Notes: generated from the sequence alone by a model not told the origin. DNA of 64,000 bases from Hygrocybe punicea (GCA_963556145.1 OY744468.1:930001-994000); one strand, 5' to 3'; counted from the stretch's first letter, positions 21,953 to 34,340 are shown. Numbers and translations: made by a program.

Positions 21953-23803
21953 TCTAATGTTGCGGCAAACACCAGTTTGGCTGTGTTTGCATCTAGCAAA
22001 GGGATTGGTATATGGCTTTCAAGTTTTGGACCTTAGGTTTCTGCTACATGCTGTGGGCTTGCAATTACTGATAAGGGTAATTCTCTGTTAGAAAAGAAGG
22101 CCAGAGGCTATTTCATTTCGCAGACATTAAAATTACATTGTGAGTGCCAAGGACTATGATTCAAAACTTTATTCAGTCCAGGCCAAGAAACATAAAGCTC
22201 TCTAAGCCAGCGGTGCTGGTGCTAGAAAATCACAGATCAAAATTTATGCATGAAGGCAGGATGAAAAGCTCTGATGCTCTCCCATGGGCCTTAAATTGAG
22301 CAGCAGAGTCCATGTTTGGGTTAGCACCACATGAATGAGAGACTCAACCTGGATAATGAACCTGGAGGTGCACATTGACTCCGGTACCTGTGGATAAAGT
22401 GTCCTGATTATCAAGGACATTCAATGATCGAACCACCCTCAAAGTCGGACAATGTATCAGATCCCAGTTTGTCAATATAGATGTTACGCGTTGGTACAAA
22501 TCAATTAGACTATTCCTATGGGTTGCATTTAGCATGTAATTGTCATTATTAGATTACAAGTCCCTCAACTCAACTCCAAATGTACCACTCTCGATTGTTT
22601 AGAATGGCATGAGGATTTAACCATTATAATCCAGATCTACACTTTCCCTGGAACACACACTTGGCTCGACATTTCCTGTGGCATTCACGACTTGAACTCT
22701 TCCACAGGAAGATCTGATTCAAGCCAGGAGAGGATCTGAGGGATGTTGTACATTCACAGGCATTGGATGGTGTGAAACATGCAGGGTCCATTCCATGGGT
22801 TGCACCTAGCCATAATGAGTCCTGGTTTTCAGTATCCGGAGCGATTCGCCAACATGACTGAAAGGGTAACTTTCAAGCATTATTATCCTGAAGCAAATGA
22901 GTTGGAATTCTTGTGAACATTCAGCAAACAAGGAAGAAATAAGCTGCACACATGTGGGTATTCATGGCACCTGGAATTACTGTAAAATTCATAGTCATTC
23001 AATGAGACAACGATGAGGGCAGACAGGATCATTGCTCTGAACATGACAACTGACATTTCTTTTCATGGTCAAGTCCACGAGGCTGGATTTGAGACCAGAA
23101 AATGATCACTGGATGCTTGTTGGTTGTTTGGAGAGCGTTTCACTGTGCTTTCTTGAAACTTTCATTTATCAGCTGTCAACCATGTTGCCACAAACCATGT
23201 CAGTGAGACATCCTGGAAATATTCAAACAGCCTAATGGGCAATATGCCCTGACTGCAAGCAGTGACATCACCTGATGACAAGTTCCATGTACTCCACAGT
23301 CTCATGCATGGTGATTCAATGACCTTTAAAGTGATTGTGGCGAGAGATAATGACATTGACTCCCTGAAGAAACTTATTCATGAAGAGTGCAAGAATGGTG
23401 TGCTGAATAAGGTTGATACAGCAGATCTGGTACTTTGGAAGTGAGTGCATCCTAGATTATAGCAAACAGATTGTGGCAAACTTGTTACGTTTCCAACTCC
23501 GCTTCCAACCCCGATGCCCATTCCGTTACCCACCATGACGATTCTGCACTGCACACCTTCCTTTTTTATTTCTTTTTGTCCTTTGTCTTCCTTTCAACGT
23601 CATTGTTTCTTCATTTGGACATCCTTGTATTTTCTTATTCTTGTTCTCTTTTTGCCCCTTCTTCTAGAACAATCCAGACCGACCATGGACATCTCCCACG
23701 TGACCTTGTTGTACCCGAATAGTCTCCTTGCCGATGGACGTCACCGACATTGTCTTTTCCCTTCGATATCTTGTTTACGCTATCCCACGACAAACTGATC
23801 ACA

Positions 23804-23974
23804 ATGGCTGTACTCCCGACACAGCTCATTACCGTAATTGTTATTGGCAGCATTGCCATCACCTTCCTGATCGGTTTCTACCTTGTTATGATCTATCTTT
23901 GGCATCGGCACCGAAACCCTTCCGCCATTGATACTTCTGACTTCCACCTCGACAATATATCGACACATAATTGA
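23804..23974 (+). CDS. 56-residue single-pass membrane ORF in the LTR U3 region
   Basis: ATG 23804 to TGA 23974. The peptide has a hydrophobic helix of about 22 residues (LITVIVIGSIAITFLIGFYL) followed by a basic stop-transfer WHRHR and a polar tail. It lies some 0.9 kb upstream of the LTR's TATA box, so it is in U3 and would be carried at the 3' end of element RNA. Identical ORFs lie at 36840-36670 and 41553-41383 (minus). In the older LTR the frame is kept from 28267 until a Trp-to-stop change. A second open stretch of 97 codons follows immediately at 23978. Coding is unproven. Confidence 0.4.
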   Translation: MAVLPTQLITVIVIGSIAITFLIGFYLVMIYLWHRHRNPSAIDTSDFHLDNISTHN

Positions 23975-24894
23975 CAATTGCCATTCCCGGATATTTGGTT
24001 TCCATATTCGTACCCTGTGCCCACCATTATCCTCCCTGACGATCCAACGACATTCCTCACCTGCATGCGAACTCTGAACAATCCCCAATCACAAGACATT
24101 TCACTGTTCTCTCTAATCCGACCATCGCCGGAGCATACTCTTTTGGACTTCGACCACAGACCATACGACTTCCCAAACAGTGAACCAACCCCTATCATAT
24201 ATTGTTCGCACGACACCGCTTCAATGCAGTACCCGACGACTTGTTCCCACAGCTTGTCACTCGTGCCATGACTCGAAACCTGGACCCACATTCATTTAAC
24301 CTTTTCCATCTATAACCTTGATATCTCCCACACTCGTTTACAATGATACCCTTTCTTGGACGAATACCGACATCAAGTGGACCTTCTTGTTCCACAAACA
24401 GGACAAGACATTGCTCCTCGATACGTCATCAACACAGACATCGTCATCCGGTACAGCTTGTGCTGTTCACATGTCTGACCTCGACTAGCCCACTGTCCTA
24501 GTTGGTTTTTTCCTCTATACATTCCTTCATTTTCTTTCATACCAACCTTGCCACTATATCCACGCTACCTCAAGACACTCTCATCACCAACCCCACACTG
24601 GACGATACCCATCTTCGACCCGACCGTGCAATGCACTTGCCAAACTGCACACTTGCCCGTTACAGCAAGTGTAGACCCCGAATTGGCAATTCTGCATGTC
24701 ACATGATCCGATGACAAATCATCCGAGTCATCCGGACCTCTTCTATCCTCAACGACACCCGGGCCTCCAGTTGGATCGCGAGAACATCGACATGAGGACG
24801 CCTCATGTACGCCTCATGGTGAACACATGGTAGAGTTGGACATGTTGTGGCTTCATGGTTGTATTTCTATTTACCTCCCCTCAAGACCAGTCAC

Positions 24895-24902
24895 TATATA
24901 TA
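24895..24902 (+). promoter_or_regulatory. TATA box of the 1.67-kb LTR
   Basis: TATATATA within TCACTATATATACTG, conserved in all four LTR copies (about 29337 in the older one; mirrored at about 35745 and 40459). Transcription would start some 30 bp downstream and define the U3/R boundary. Confidence 0.6.
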
Positions 24903-27489
24903 CTGTTCTTGTTGTTGGTTCGGACTTTTTCTTCTTTTCCTTTCTTTACGTTTAGTCTGGTTCTTGGGGCAGACCCCCTTATCTTGGGTAACCCCCACGG
25001 CTCGCAATGACATTGTACCATGAACCCCCCCTCTTAGCAGTGTTGTCTTAGTAGTAAGCAACAATGAAAACTGCTTCTCTCTCCTCTGGAATCCGATCCC
25101 CAGTTAAGTTGATTGTTGCCGGAGCCCGCTGCAGAAGCGATCCGTAACAAAACTTTACCTTGTACCAGCTCAAAGTCCCTATCGCTATCACACTCTCATG
25201 CAGTCTTACTGAACACATCAAAGAGCAAGGCGAGGTCTCAAATTTTGCTGAGGAGCTAGATGAATCTACCAACAAAGTGTTGGATATTTTTCCACAACAA
25301 CCTTCCGGGAATGATCTCCACATCATTGCGAAGCTTCCAGCTACTGGTGGGCTCAGGTTGGATCTCATACCTGTGAACATTTTTAACAATCCCTTCTCTT
25401 CTCTTCTCTTCCCCTCCACACCACCCAATGTTCTGAATACCCACAGCTCCCCCTGCCTTGCCAACACTTGACCCAACTTTGTTCTTGGTTTCCCACTGCG
25501 CTGTACAGCTGCCCCAAAGTGATTGTGCTCACCATCAGATAATGATGGCTGGGAAAGTTGAGGCACATATTTCTTCCACTTCATTCAGCACGTATTAATT
25601 GTTGCAGATGGTTGTTTAATCAAACAGTTTCATATAGATGAGCCAACTCAAAATCTAGGTTGACTTCAGAATCATGCTTTCCTATGTGGATAACAGAGCT
25701 GATATTTATTCCCAGATTCCTACATTGTGGATGATGACCCTCGTTACGTGAATTTTGGTACAGCTTCTATGCTGCTCTTTCCTTCATTGCCTTAAATAAC
25801 GTTTTCAGGGTTTGATCAACTTCACCATGATAACACCCCAATGGATTTGATATTAGATTTCCATGAGCAGTGTTGGGGTGTTCCTCTACCCCAGGAGCAC
25901 ACTTCTCTTAAGGATTTGGTCCCTAAACCTAAGAATGAAGAGAATGACAAGGAGAATGGGGGAGAGAATGATGTCAATCTACTTCCTGTGACGCTGCCCC
26001 CAATCATTGATCTCGCTTGGACATGACTTCTTATTTGTGCTGAATACCTTAGAATCTATAAATTGGTTGAAGATATGTACAAAGTGGGCAACCTATGTTG
26101 TCTGGCTAGTACTCTATCATCGATATGAGGACCCTGTTTTTTATTTATACTCCCTTGTGCATAGGAAAATTGTTCTGGGCATACTACACCCTTCATCAAT
26201 GTCTTGGGGAAAAGTCTGTTTCTCTGTGGTTTCAAAAAACTGTGCTCTATCTCTTCTGTCCCGAAGGGGTCCTCGTTGTCCCTGCCACATTCAGCTTCAA
26301 CAAAGTTAACCCACACATACGGACTATCATTGATTCTGTTCAATCACCCTCTGGGATTCCCAGTAACCTGACCCACTTCCCACCTGGTGTCTTCCCCATA
26401 TGCATTACCTCCCCTCAGCCAGAATGTTGGTCAGGGATTGTGCAGTCATGGATGTTTCATCCGGTGATAATGAATCCTTGGACAAGGGTGGAGATCCAGT
26501 ATATGTGAGTATATTTCTTTCATGACCAACTCATGCTGAGCCATCTCTTCCATCACAGCACTGGTATCTGATCTTCAAATCCAGTGCCAAACGATGTGTG
26601 ACAGAGATATGATCGCTTAGGCCGCACCACATGCTTCTGCCTTGATTTGACTTCCAATGAAGTTATGCACCACATCTCTGATCATGATGCCTCAATTGAC
26701 AGCACTGATCCCAATCTCCTCAGAGAGCTTTTCTGGAATGGTGCCCTATTGTCACTTGATACCTTCTCGCATAAAATCTGCCTGATTCAGTGCAAATGAG
26801 GATCTGTACTGGGTGACTGGTATTATGCAACTGATCTCATCTCGGCTGCAGTTGAGCAACAGGTTGCACAGAGGCTTGAGCAGTTCAGTGAAGATCAGCT
26901 ATTGGATATGTGGACCAACTTTTTGAAATATAACAATGCTCCAGGAATGACTGGTTTGATATTTGAAGCTTTCATCCATCGACATTTCAGAATGCACATC
27001 GATCTAGATGTCATGCCAATGGTTCTGTCTAACCATGCCAATTTCTGCTGGCACGCTTCATTCAGCATCAAATGGCCTCACACCACCACCATTCATGGAG
27101 TGGCACAGCAAGTTTTCTCTCTCCAGGTTGATGTTGGAAGCACATTCAACTACAATACTACCACCAATCTAAATATTCAACCAGACATCTACTACCTACC
27201 CTGAAGTGGCCAACAAGTCACCCTTGACTCTTTTATATTAAGTGGAGGACATCTCTATGTGTTTCAATGTACTGGAGGCTGTGCATGACAGATGGCCTCG
27301 TTGACTTTCTTGCATCCTGTGGTGGGCTACCATCCCACACAAGCTGGCATTTTGTGTTCATCATCCTGGATGACCTTGCCTCATTCTCTTGTCCTGCTTC
27401 AAGTCATTCCAGAATTAAGGGCCTTGGTTTATACATAGCTCACAATCCAATGTCAAGGGCTGAGAATTAGCATTTGGACAACTTCCTAT

Positions 27490-27779
27490 CAGTTGATTTG
27501 CTAGCGATATTGTAGGTATGAAAAGTGTGTATACAAGGCCTTAATGCATTGTTTTTGTTGACTGCTCAATTATTGATTGGTTTGTCAAGTCTGCAGCATC
27601 GCAATATTATTATACAATATGCAAAATCTTGGGTGCTTGTTGCAGTGTATTTGGAAAATGACCTTTTTTTTTTTGGATGTCCAACCAATAGCCACTGACA
27701 GGCAGTAACACATGATTTTTGACCTAATTATTTTGTTTTTCCCCACAAATTTGAGTAGCCCCATGATGCCATTTTTGTT
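27490..27779. other. Spacer, no gene seen
   Basis: AT-rich DNA between the end of the Crinkler relic and the LINE relic. Confidence 0.4.
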
Positions 27780-30294
27780 GTTGAGTAGGAAGCTAAGCAA
27801 GTATGCATCTCAGCAAAGTTTAGTGTGGAATGTCTTGTGTTGTCATAGGCTGGGCATTTGAAAACATAATGGTGGATACTTTCTTTGATTGGTTCACAGT
27901 GCATTCCGCAGAGGCCAATTTCTTTATTTTGTGTAAGTAGTTGTTGAGCAGGATGTGACCTGTTGTTACATTTTTCAACTCCACAACTCTGAATCCGACT
28001 CCGCTACCCACGATGACAATTCCACTTTACCATACCTTCCTTTTTCGTTCCCCTTTACCTTTTGTCTTCTTTTGGACATCATTGTTTATTCTTGTTCTTG
28101 TTCTCTTTTCATCCTTTCTTCTAGAACAATCCAGACCGACCATGGACACATCCCCACGTTACCTTGCTGTACCCGAATAATCTCCTTGCTGATGGACATC
28201 ATCGCTATTGTCTTTTCCCTCGCCCTGACATATTGTTGACTTCATCCCACGACAAACCGATTCACAATGGCTGTACTCCCGACACAGCTAATTACCATAA
28301 TCATCATTGGCAGCATTGCCATCACCTTCCTCATCGGTTTTTACCTTGTTATGATCTATCTTTGACATCAGTACCGAAACCCTTCTGCCATCGATACTTC
28401 CAACCTCCACTTCGACAATATCTCACCACGTAATTGACAATTGCCAATCTCGGATATTTGGTTTCCATATTCATACCCTGTGCCTACCATTATCCTCCCT
28501 GACGATCCGACGACATTCCTCACCTGCATGCATGCCTTGAACAATCCTCGATCACAGGACATTTCACTGTTCCCTCCAATCTGATCATTGCCGAAGCACA
28601 TACCTTCAGACTTCGACCACAGACCATATGACTTCCCAATACAGTCAACCGACCCCTATCATTTATTGTTCACATGACATCGCTTCATTGTAGTACCTGA
28701 CATCTTATTCCCACAGCTTGTCACTCGTGCCATGACTTGAAACCTGGACCCATGTTCATTTATCCTTTTTCATCCATAACCTTGATACCTCCCACACTCA
28801 TTTATAACAATACCCTTTCTAGGATGAATACCGACATCAGGTGGACCGCATTGTTCCACAGACAGGACAAGACATTGCCCCTCGATACATCATCGACACA
28901 GACATCGTCATCTAGTACAGCTTATGCTGTTCGCATGTCTGACCTCGACTAGCCCACTGTCTTAGTTGGTTTTCCCTCCATACATTCCTTTGATTTCTTT
29001 CATACCAACCTTGCTGCTATATCCACACTACCTCAAGACACTCCCTTCACCAATCCCACACTGGATGATGCCTCTCTCCAACCTAACCATGCAATGCACT
29101 TTCCAGACTGCACACTTTAAAGCAAGTGTAGACCCCGAATTGGCAATTCTGCATATCACATGATCCAAGTCATCTGGACCTCTTCTATCCTCAATGACAC
29201 CTGGGCCTCCAGTTGGATCGTGAGAACATCGACATGAGGACACCTCATGTCTGTCTCATGGTGAACACATGGTATAGTTGGACATGTTGTAGCTTCATGG
29301 TTGCATTTCTATTTACCTCCCCTCAAGACCAGTCACTATATATACTGTTCTTGTTGTTGGTTCGGACTTTTTCTTCTTTCTTTTCCTTACGTTTAGTCTG
29401 GTTCTTGGGGCAGACTCATCTTGTTTTGGATAACCCCCATGGCGCGCAATGACATTAGACTTTGACCCCCCCCTCTTAGCAGTGTTGTCTTAGCTGTAAG
29501 CAACAATGAACACTGCTGTCCTCTCCTCTGGAATCCGATCCCTAGTTAAGTTGATTGTTACCGGAGCCCGCTGCAGAAGCAATCCGTAACACCTGTGTGT
29601 AGCTGAATTAGCATAGTGTACTGGAGCCTTTTAAATCTTAATGTTTGTTTGATGAATTTATAAATGAGGAAGGAGGGGTCAATGCATGTGAATCATACAT
29701 ATCTTGGGGAGCATATCCAATCTTCTTTCCACATTTTGTTCAGAATCTGATGAAATGCAGCCTTGATTGCCATAAGACCATGAGTTTCTAAGCCACATGG
29801 GTACACATGTCGTCAATTCCTTCCATCCTTCATAGTATACTTCTAGCTCCAAGAAGGCGTTATATATGTGGTAGAGATATTTGACCAAGAGATGTATTTG
29901 AGGATTATGTTTGGTATTCCATCTGGGCCAGGTGCTTTGTAAGATTGTAGTTTCTGGATGTGTTGAGTGATTTGGTCTTTGCATGTGTGGGGCATATATG
30001 GTACTCTTGTGGGGTATTCATAGTCAGTCAGTACAAAGGACTGTATAGGGGGTAAAGAAAAGAAGCTAGCAGCAATTGCCTTGCATTTTTCTTCATTGGT
30101 CGTAGCATATTCTGGGGGGGCATTTGGTTTCGTTATTCCCAGGGTTGGGTTTTGGGTTTTGCCCCCAATCTCCATTGGGTTATCACTTATTGGGTTTGAT
30201 GCGCATCTCTTCACCATCCATATGTTTAGTACGTTTGCTGACACAAGGAACTCCACCCAGTGTTCCTCTTTCACTTTTGTTATGGCGTTTCCAT
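27780..30294 (-). pseudogene. LINE (non-LTR retrotransposon) relic, interrupted and internally deleted
   Basis: Read from 30294 leftward. The RT N-terminal part includes NPTLGITKPNAPPEYAT and the RT motif YKAPGPDGIPN, then GWKELTTCV at about 29830. The RT catalytic core is missing. The sequence joins directly to a C-terminal part (NKMWKEDWICSPRYV, then LHTGHILLNNYLHKIKKL, then HHYVFKCPAYDNTRH after a frameshift), a Cys/His C-terminal motif of such elements. The older solo LTR (27964-29591) interrupts it exactly at LHT/GHI. An in-frame TGA follows PRYV. The upstream end is cut at 30294 by a small LTR element. It belongs to the same broad family as the LINE at 35160/43601. Confidence 0.85.
27964..29591 (+). 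mobile_element. Older solo LTR (1,628 bp), target duplication CCTGT
   Basis: It runs from TGTTACATTTTTC to CAATCCGTAACA, flanked by CCTGT at 27959-27963 and 29592-29596. It is the same family as the 1,667-bp LTR but has many substitutions and small indels, and its TATA box is retained. It is inserted in a LINE relic. Confidence 0.96.
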
Positions 30295-31240
30295 TGGAGT
30301 AGGAGGAGATCCTACTCCATGAGAGGTCATTGAGGTAGCATAGTCAAGACTGTTTACTAACAAGGCTGATTCTATGAACTAGTCCTACAAAATGTAAGAA
30401 CTATCATGTGATAACTGGACTGGTGGCCACAATCCACTAGTCCATGCACCCCTCACCAAAAAATGGCGGCATCCTGGCTGTCACAAGAAAAAGCATAATG
30501 CATGGTAAAAACTAACCAAGTGTCAAAACACAAGACACAAAACACAACCTCAAGAAAGCCCCCTTTATGGGTCCCAAATCTGGTGCAACCAAATCTGGCC
30601 TAGTCTGACATCTTGAGACAATACACAATGCAACAAGGTAGCAATCCAATATAAAATGGTTTCTTGTGACTGTGGTAGCATGAATGTGGGGGTGGTGAAG
30701 AGGCTGAGCAGTGGTATGAGATAGCAAGAACGGAGTCAAGGTGAATACAAAATGAACAAAGTGGGGTGTAACAGGTGTACACAAGGTCTGAGATGGTGGG
30801 CCACAAGCTTCATGGGTTGATCTGGGTGGGTATGCCAGGAAAATAGGGCCACGTGCTGGTGACATGGCATGTGGCCTAGCTGGGAATGACAGGGGGTGTT
30901 TGTTTCAGATGGCAAAGGGAAACAGCAGAGGCTGGGAGACAAAACAAGGGTGCAGGGGATGTTTACTTCTGGGCTGGAACTGATATGCTGTCAGGTGGTG
31001 ATGTGGCGGGTCTGCTGGGTCACCAAAAAGGGAGGTGTGGCCTCATTTGGAGCAACAAGGTGCAACAGGGGCTCTAGGAGGTGGAATGAGGGCTTGGGGG
31101 GGTGAGCAAGAGCAGGTTGGGGCCAGTATACATTGAAAACAAGGGTCACAACACGATGACATGGCAGGCACAGGTGGTCTAAACAGCCAACACTGGCATA
31201 TCTTGCATCCAATTTTTGTCCAGTAGCATTGGGAGAGCCC
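30295..31240 (-). mobile_element. Small non-autonomous LTR element, second copy (one LTR seen)
   Basis: A 150-bp LTR at 30295-30444 (TGGAGTAGG...CTAGTCCA) is followed by DNA resembling the internal region at 35363-35490 plus 41880-43440. Orientation is minus: the left LTR is the 3' one, with a purine tract next to it on the minus strand. No second LTR is visible before the minisatellite at 31250. The upstream flank is the LINE relic. Confidence 0.65.
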
Positions 31241-31249
31241 ATGGACTAA

Positions 31250-31905
31250 AGGTCCTATTCAGTGGATGGGCCAAGATGGGTGGAGATAATATCCAGACCT
31301 ATTGGATTGGATGGGCCAAGATGAGTTAGAAATAATGATTTCACATTAGAATTAGATGGGCCATGTTTAGGTAGGATATTTATTTCCCAATAGCATTGGA
31401 TGGGCCCACATGGGGTGGGATATTTTTCTGCCAATAACAGTGGATGGTCCAAGATGGGGTGGGATATTTATCTCCCACTAGCATTGGATGGGCCAAGATG
31501 GGGTATGATATTAAATGTCCACTGGCATTGGATGGGCTGACATCAGGGGGATATTTATTTCTCACTGGCAATGGATGGGCTGAGATGGGGTGGGATATTT
31601 ATTTCTCACTGGCAGTGGATGGGCTGAGATGGGGTGACCTATTTACTGCCTACTGCCATTAAATGGGTCAACACTGGAGGGATATTTATTTCTCACTGGC
31701 AGTGGATGGGCTGAGATGGGGTGGGATCTTTTCTTCCCACTATGATTGGATGGGCCAACATGGGATAGGATATTTGGTTCCCACTGACATTAGATGGGCC
31801 AACCTGGGGACAACAATAAAGTTAGCTGGGTTACAATGGGTAGAATATTTATTTCTCAACACTATCGGATAGACCTCATTCAGTATGATTTATATCCCAC
31901 TAGCA
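31250..31905. repeat. 44-45-bp minisatellite (GGATGGGC...GGGATATTTATTTC)
   Basis: About 14 imperfect units with GGATGGGCTGAGATGGGG followed by TGGGATATTTATTTCTCACT and a GGCATT or GGCAGT end. Confidence 0.9.
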
Positions 31906-31978
31906 TTAATATAAGACAACCATGGAAAACATTTTACAACTGCAAAAGAACTCATTTCTGAATTCTGTTCTTGTTCTT

Positions 31979-33850
31979 CTATTCCACCACCTCTATTGGA
32001 AAACTCTTCTTTGCTGCTTTTGCAAATCTTTTCCACATGAGAACTTGCTTCTCAGCATATGCATGATGTCCCCTCCGCTGCTTTGAAGACTCAAGTGCTT
32101 GTCTTGCTCTTTCCTGCCACAGTCGTTGTTGAAACCTATACCATCTGATGGTAAACTCTATCTCTGCCAACATTATTGTCTCCTCTTCCCCTGCTCTCTC
32201 TGCCCTAGCCTTTGCTCTCAACCAGTTCACTCTGTAAACTACTCAAACTTTAATGGTATATTTTGGTAGATCTCATTTCAAAACTCACATTCTGACATCC
32301 AGTTGTCCTCCTGTTCCTTGTTTTGGTCACCCATTCTCCAAAACCATGCCAATGCATCACTCTTCTGCCCAAACCTGTTTTCTTCCACAACATCTCCACT
32401 AAGCTTCAAATCCTCTTTGTGAATTTCTTGGTAGTGTGCCAATGTGTCATTGTCAGTGCCCAGGTTTACCAATGCCCTGAAAGCTCGACCACAAGACCTC
32501 ACACAGTCATGCAAAGCCACATCTGCATGATGAATAGTACCCCAAGTCCATGTCTTGGCTTTTTGTCCTTTTGCTTTCCTAACCCGTGTTTGATAAAGCA
32601 ATGCTTTATGTTCCAGAGTGAAACATATTTTCTCCAGGGACTCATTAGCTTGTCCTTTTCAAAGCTCCATTTCCTGTGAAGCCATTTCAATCCATCCTAC
32701 CCTTGTACATGCCTCCTGTCCTATTGTAGAAGACCAACAGATATGAGTGTTTTCTGCTAGGATAGGCTCACAATCACCTCCATCTTCTGTTCCTTCCCCA
32801 CCTGATGTGGAATCTTGTGAATCATTGGACATGACATCATCATCTGAGGACATTTTATCCTTTTCCTCTGAATCCTCTTCCTCCATATCATGTCCATTGA
32901 GTAGAAAGGTGGTCTTCCTCTGGAATATATCAATCCTGGTTTGTAACTGCTTTCGCCAATCCATAATCTTATGTTGTTCCACAATTGATATGGCTTTTTT
33001 AAGTCTTTGCATATCATGAGTGAGATTGTCCCTGAAACTCAGAATTGTGAACAGGAAACTGATGATGTAATGTGTGGGACATACTAAGCTTGTTCAATAT
33101 TGAGCCCAGAAAGTAACCAGGCCACTGCATTAGAATCTCTGGCCTCCCCCTTGAAATTCCCTGCCAATTTCAGTCATATTTCAGTCATATTTGGTGCTGT
33201 TGACTGTTAATTCATCACTGCTAGTGGGAGAAAATATCACTGATCTTGCTTCAAAGCAACTTGACAAATTTTCAGTGCATCCCCACACTGTGATGCAGCA
33301 AAATTTGGCTTTCACTTCACTTTTTCATCAATGCAGGATCCAACTTGACAAATCTTGATATGCCTCCTTGCTTTTTCATTTGACCCTGATAGCTGTCGTA
33401 TGTTTTGCTATCAACATTTTTAGTGTTCAGAGGATGAGTATCAAACCAGGAGAAAGATGATGGTTGTTGCTTACTCATTCCAACCAACTGTTTCCAGTTT
33501 GAATGTCTCATCATGTCATCCAAAATCTCCTGCCAGTGAGCCTTGGTCATGTACTTTGTGATGCATAAGATCAAGTCCATGATCGCCCAAAGAGTTTCCA
33601 TCTGTTCTCCATCTACATGGCCAGCACCATGAACAAAGTTGGGTGAGAATTTTGGAAAGCAGTCATCCTTGTGGACATTTAAATGGAATATTCCGATACC
33701 AAAGATGGTAGGTACATCCAAAAAACTACTCTGCTTCACACGTCTCCCAAAATTCACCACCCAGTCACATATCACATGGTAGAACAAGAGAGCTTGCTGT
33801 ATGCCTTCAGTGTTGTACTTGAGGGCTTCACATATTGACTAATCTATGTC
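31979..33850 (-). pseudogene. KDZ-superfamily DNA transposase relic (C-terminal half)
   Basis: Read on the minus strand. ALKYNTEGIQQALLFYHVICDW and FGIGIFHLNVHKDDCFPKF, then GAGHVDGEQMETLW and AHWQEILDDMMRHSNWKQL, are the conserved C-terminal segments of Kyakuja/Dileera/Zisupton transposases. Later pieces in shifted frames continue: an acidic linker at about 32950-32780, a segment at 32601-32278, and GHHAYAEKQVLMWKRFA near the end. A TAG at 33839-33841 interrupts the frame just before ALKYN. The N-terminal half and terminal repeats were not found. KDZ elements are abundant in mushroom genomes. This copy is dead. Confidence 0.83.
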
Positions 33851-34340
33851 ACTAGGTGCAAAAAGGCCTTTGGGGGTGACACAAATAAATTACCCATACA
33901 AAACAAAACCCTAAATTTGGGCTGCGTGAAATAGATATCTAAATACATTACTAAAGATCATATTTCTCCACACCTTTTAAGAATTAGAAATAACAATCAA
34001 AAGGTCATATGTAGATTCAAAAAAAATCCAAATGTTTCATATCTTGTGAAGAATCTGGAATCATAAAGCAAATCTCAATTTCTCAAACACTCACATTTGG
34101 GATTTGGTATCATATTCAGGAAACTCCAAATCTGAATTTTAAAGCTTTCCAGATATCTAATGCATTTGAGTCTTTCAAGTCTCTCAAAGTCAATAAAATA
34201 TTTGAAATTTGAAATTGAATTCATAAATTTTGAAAGGCAATCTCGCATTTAGTATTTGTAGAGTCCCAAATACATTAACCAGTAGTTGCCCAGTACTTGA
34301 CTGGTATTTGACTAGTACTGGTCCAGTAGTTGACCAAGAC
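33851..34340. other. AT-rich DNA, no gene seen
   Basis: It holds short A/T-rich repeats and nothing coding. It may be decayed upstream sequence of the KDZ element. Confidence 0.45.

Larger units (their letters stand above)
23483..25149 (+). mobile_element. Young solo LTR (1,667 bp), target duplication AAACT
   Basis: It runs from TGTTACGTTTCC to GATCCGTAACA and is flanked by AAACT at 23478-23482 and 25150-25154. It is virtually identical to the LTRs at 35495-37161 and 40208-41874 (opposite strand). It sits inside an intron of the Crinkler relic, in sense orientation. Confidence 0.97.
23262..27470 (+). pseudogene. Crinkler (CRN)-family gene relic carrying a solo LTR in an intron
   Basis: The N-terminal exon (LHSLMHGDSMTFKVIVA, DIDSLKKLI, ADLVLWK) ends at GTGAGT 23441. 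The matching next exon starts at 25169 (LKVPIAITL, LHIIAKLP). The sequence between would be a 56-nt intron without the inserted LTR. Later exons give SLWFQKTVLYLFCPEGV, the IIDS..SPSGIP motif, VIMNPWTR (26125-26504), GLIFEAFIHRHF (to 27204) and a C-terminal block HLYVFQC...DGLVDFL. Where a P-loop is expected near 26115 the sequence is degenerate. In-frame TGA codons lie at 26569, 26599, 26797 and 27202, each one C-to-T change from CGA, and a frameshift lies at 27270-27290. The donor and acceptor phases of the LTR-bearing intron differ by one base. The gene is dead. Confidence 0.78.
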
